The notes below the pieces were generated by a model. It was not told the DNA's origin and did no database searches. It saw only the letters and a list, made by a program, of their open reading frames with translations. This document shows positions 62,201 through 64,000 of a stretch of 64,000 nt of DNA, piece by piece (position 1 is the stretch's first letter; the number at the start of each line of letters is the position of its first letter). This DNA is from Aphrophora alni (taxonomy: Eukaryota; Arthropoda; Insecta; Hemiptera; Aphrophoridae): positions 4,543,861 to 4,607,860 of the forward strand of contig OY740766.1 in assembly GCA_963513935.1 (NCBI GenBank). The letters run 5' to 3'. The position numbers and the translations under genes are program-made.

Positions 62201-62973
62201 CTAAAATCAACGAAACATCTTCATATAATTTATTACATCCGGCCAATGAAGTACCTAAAGTCAATGAAACATCATCAACCACTGAAGTACCTAAATCCAA
62301 TGAAATATCTTCAACAAATCTAGTACCGCGAGCCAATGAATTAACTAAAATCAACGAAACATCTTCATATAATTTAGTACATCTGGCCAATGAAGTACCT
62401 AAGATCAATGAAACATCCTCAACCACTGAAGTAACTAAATCTAATGAAAGATCTTCAACAAATCTAGTACCGCGAGCCAATGAATTAACTAAAATCAACG
62501 AAACATCTTCATATAATTTAGTACATCCGGCCAATGAAGTACCTAAGATCAATGAAACATCATCAACCACTGAAGTACCTAAATCTAATGAAATATCTTC
62601 AACAAATCTAGTACCGCGAGCCAATGAATTAACTAAAATCAACGAAACATCTTCATATAATTTAGTACATCCGGCGAATGAAGTACCTAAGATCAATGAA
62701 ACATCCTCAACCACTGAAGTAACTAAATCTAATGAAAGATCTTCAACCCATGAACTACCTAAACCCAATGAAAAAGCCTCTGCATATGATACATCTCTGA
62801 TAACTGAAACACCTCCCAAAAACGATATATTGGTAGAGAGTAGGATATCTCCTTTCATTGAAAAAATTTCAAAGAAAGAAAAGATTTCTGCGTTCATAAC
62901 TTCAACTCAGAAAAAACTCGGATGTAATAGAATCGCGTATATTATAAACACTAATCGAAAGAACAAGTGGAAG
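59245..62973 (+). CDS. Cathepsin B-like gene 2, giant repeat-encoding exon (1,243 codons)
   Basis: The start ATG at 59245 follows an acceptor (TTTTTTTCAG ending at 59241) in an AAAATG context, the same layout as gene 1. Residues 1-21 form a signal peptide (MFVLSFCLFLVL core). Residues of about 22-1170 are low-complexity tandem repeats of 48 residues, each made of 18+18+12 blocks such as NLVPRANELTKINETSS. They are rich in Ser, Thr, Asn and Glu, lack Cys, Trp and Gly in the core, and carry about two NET sequons per 48 residues. The last 70 residues return to a cathepsin-type propeptide (FIEKISKKEK...LGCNRIAYIINTNRKNKWK), equivalent to that of gene 1, and splice out in phase 0 at AAG|GTAATA. 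I infer a secreted, heavily glycosylated mucin-like arm ahead of a cathepsin fold. The single open frame of 3.7 kb argues for coding. Confidence 0.87.
59310..62757 (+). repeat. In-frame 144-bp coding tandem repeat with 576-bp higher-order period
   Basis: The basic unit is 144 bp (48 codons). Units at the 5' end (to about 59900) and the last few are diverged. The middle consists of near-identical blocks whose equivalent landmarks recur at 60930, 61506 and 62082, that is every 576 bp (four units); the block before them, from 60210, is 720 bp (five units). No frameshift occurs in about 24 units. The pattern indicates recent duplication of whole four-unit blocks under selection for frame. Confidence 0.9.
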
Positions 62974-63629
62974 GTAATAAATAGTCTACAAATTATCAGA
63001 ATTATAAGAAATATTAAAATATTTCATTGAATTTTACTTTTTGTAAATGTTGGAGCACGTTCCTAAAACTGCCATTGACGCAAATAAATGGTAGATGATA
63101 AGTTTAAATATTTTAAAATTATTGAAGTTTGAAACTTGTGATATCCTATTTTAAGATGAGGTGTCGGACAAATTGTAAAACTTATACGCAACAAGGCCAA
63201 AGTATGCACTTATCAAGTTTGATCCAAATAGTTCTACTCGTTTGGACTGAACAGACATTAAATAGACATCATTTTATAAAAAAGCCGACTTTTTTTGTTC
63301 TGTTATAAAGTTTCTCTTTATAATTCAAATAATTTCACAGCTCTACATAACTTCATGTAAGTGTTTTTTAAGACAACCTTTATTTCGATAAAGACGGGGG
63401 AGTAAATAAAGGAATAATGGCCATCAAAATAGCTCAATCTCACGTAACTTTTACTTGTTTACTAGTCCAAACGTCTGTACGTTTAAACCAATTTAGCTAC
63501 ACCTTTCCCCTTTATGCGTTAAAGAGTCAAGAGATATAAAATAATTTACAACATCGATATTTAAATTATGTTAAACACTAACACGTTCATATTAGTCTGA
63601 GAATTTATATTATGTTATTTAAATTCCAG

Positions 63630-63839
63630 GCAATTCCAGATCTGCACGTTCCAGTCTACTCTAAAGTCGGTTACCAGGGACCTAGTGGACTAGTGTTGGA
63701 TATTCCTGAGGGAAATGAACTTGAATGTCCTCCAATAGGCTGTGTATTACCACAATTTTACGATAGTCGCAAAGCCTACCCGATGTGTACAACTCTTCAA
63801 GAACCTACTGACGAAGGCTGTGGTTGCCGTGCCAGTTGG
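63630..63839 (+). CDS. Cathepsin B-like gene 2, exon with dead active site (gene continues past window)
   Basis: The acceptor is ATTCCAG|GCA and the donor is TGG|GTATAG. Both are phase 0, at the same boundaries as exon 2 of gene 1. It encodes AIPDLHVPVYSKVGYQG, aligned with AIQEPYIPPYSKIGYVK of gene 1, then CPPIGCVLPQFYDSRKAYPMC and TDEGCGCRASW. The catalytic Cys is Ser as in gene 1. The oxyanion-hole Gln of the QG motif is Glu here. Exons for the rest of the fold must lie to the right of the window. Confidence 0.87.
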
Positions 63840-64000
63840 GTATAGAATATAACACTTTATGTATTACTAAATGTATTACATTTTGCTGGATTGAATAAGT
63901 AGGAAAGACCTCATGGTCTCGTCATTGGTGGACATTAGATGTATGAATAAGAATTGCTGTGATCAACGTAGTGAGATAAACTCGAAATTAAAAACAAAAA

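Noticed and set aside
59430..62897. Long open frames on the minus strand across the giant exon
   Set aside because: They follow from the 144-bp in-frame periodicity, which lets an antisense frame stay open. They have no signal peptide or splice context of their own and break at each irregular unit.

Overview
The window is AT-rich, intron-rich nuclear DNA of an arthropod. Three things suggest an insect or close relative: interstitial blocks of the arthropod telomeric pentamer TTAGG/CCTAA, decayed Penelope, Helitron, Jockey-type and mariner-like elements, and split genes with GT-AG introns of 0.6-1.6 kb. A hemipteran is plausible because papain-family cathepsin B genes have expanded in that order, but the sequence does not prove it.

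The first 41 kb has no gene I can support. It is a graveyard of mobile DNA. It contains two terminal-inverted-repeat elements (69-1939 and 4214-5565), several inverted repeats carrying hammerhead-ribozyme-like motifs typical of Penelope-like elements (about 354-529, 2142-2489, 15372-15581, 25440), a decayed LINE 3' end (19.6-20.4 kb), a 457-bp CCTAA block (26.7 kb), an 81-bp minisatellite (29.0-29.8 kb), two further foldback or MITE-like elements (31.8-32.7 kb), a Jockey-type reverse transcriptase fragment (33.3-34.0 kb) and the GIY-YIG end of a Penelope-like element with its own hammerhead motif (35.4-36.2 kb).

From 41.1 kb to the right edge lie two cathepsin B-like genes in the same orientation, about 10 kb apart. 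Gene 1 (41105-48868, six coding exons, 420 residues) is complete and has an intact reading frame, but lacks the protease machinery: the catalytic Cys is Ser, the catalytic His is Lys, and the occluding-loop His pair is gone. Gene 2 (59245 to beyond the window) has the same exon boundaries and the same Cys-to-Ser change. Its short N-terminal linker is replaced by one 3.7-kb exon encoding roughly 1,150 residues of Ser/Thr/Asn-rich repeats full of N-glycosylation sequons. Together they look like secreted cathepsin-fold pseudoenzymes, one with a mucin-like arm. This pair is the most interesting content of the window.

Between the two genes are a broken Helitron Rep/helicase (about 50.1-52.4 kb, minus strand), a 2-kb minisatellite built on TTCAATAAACG (53971-55974), long CT/AT microsatellites and a 56-bp poly(A) tract.
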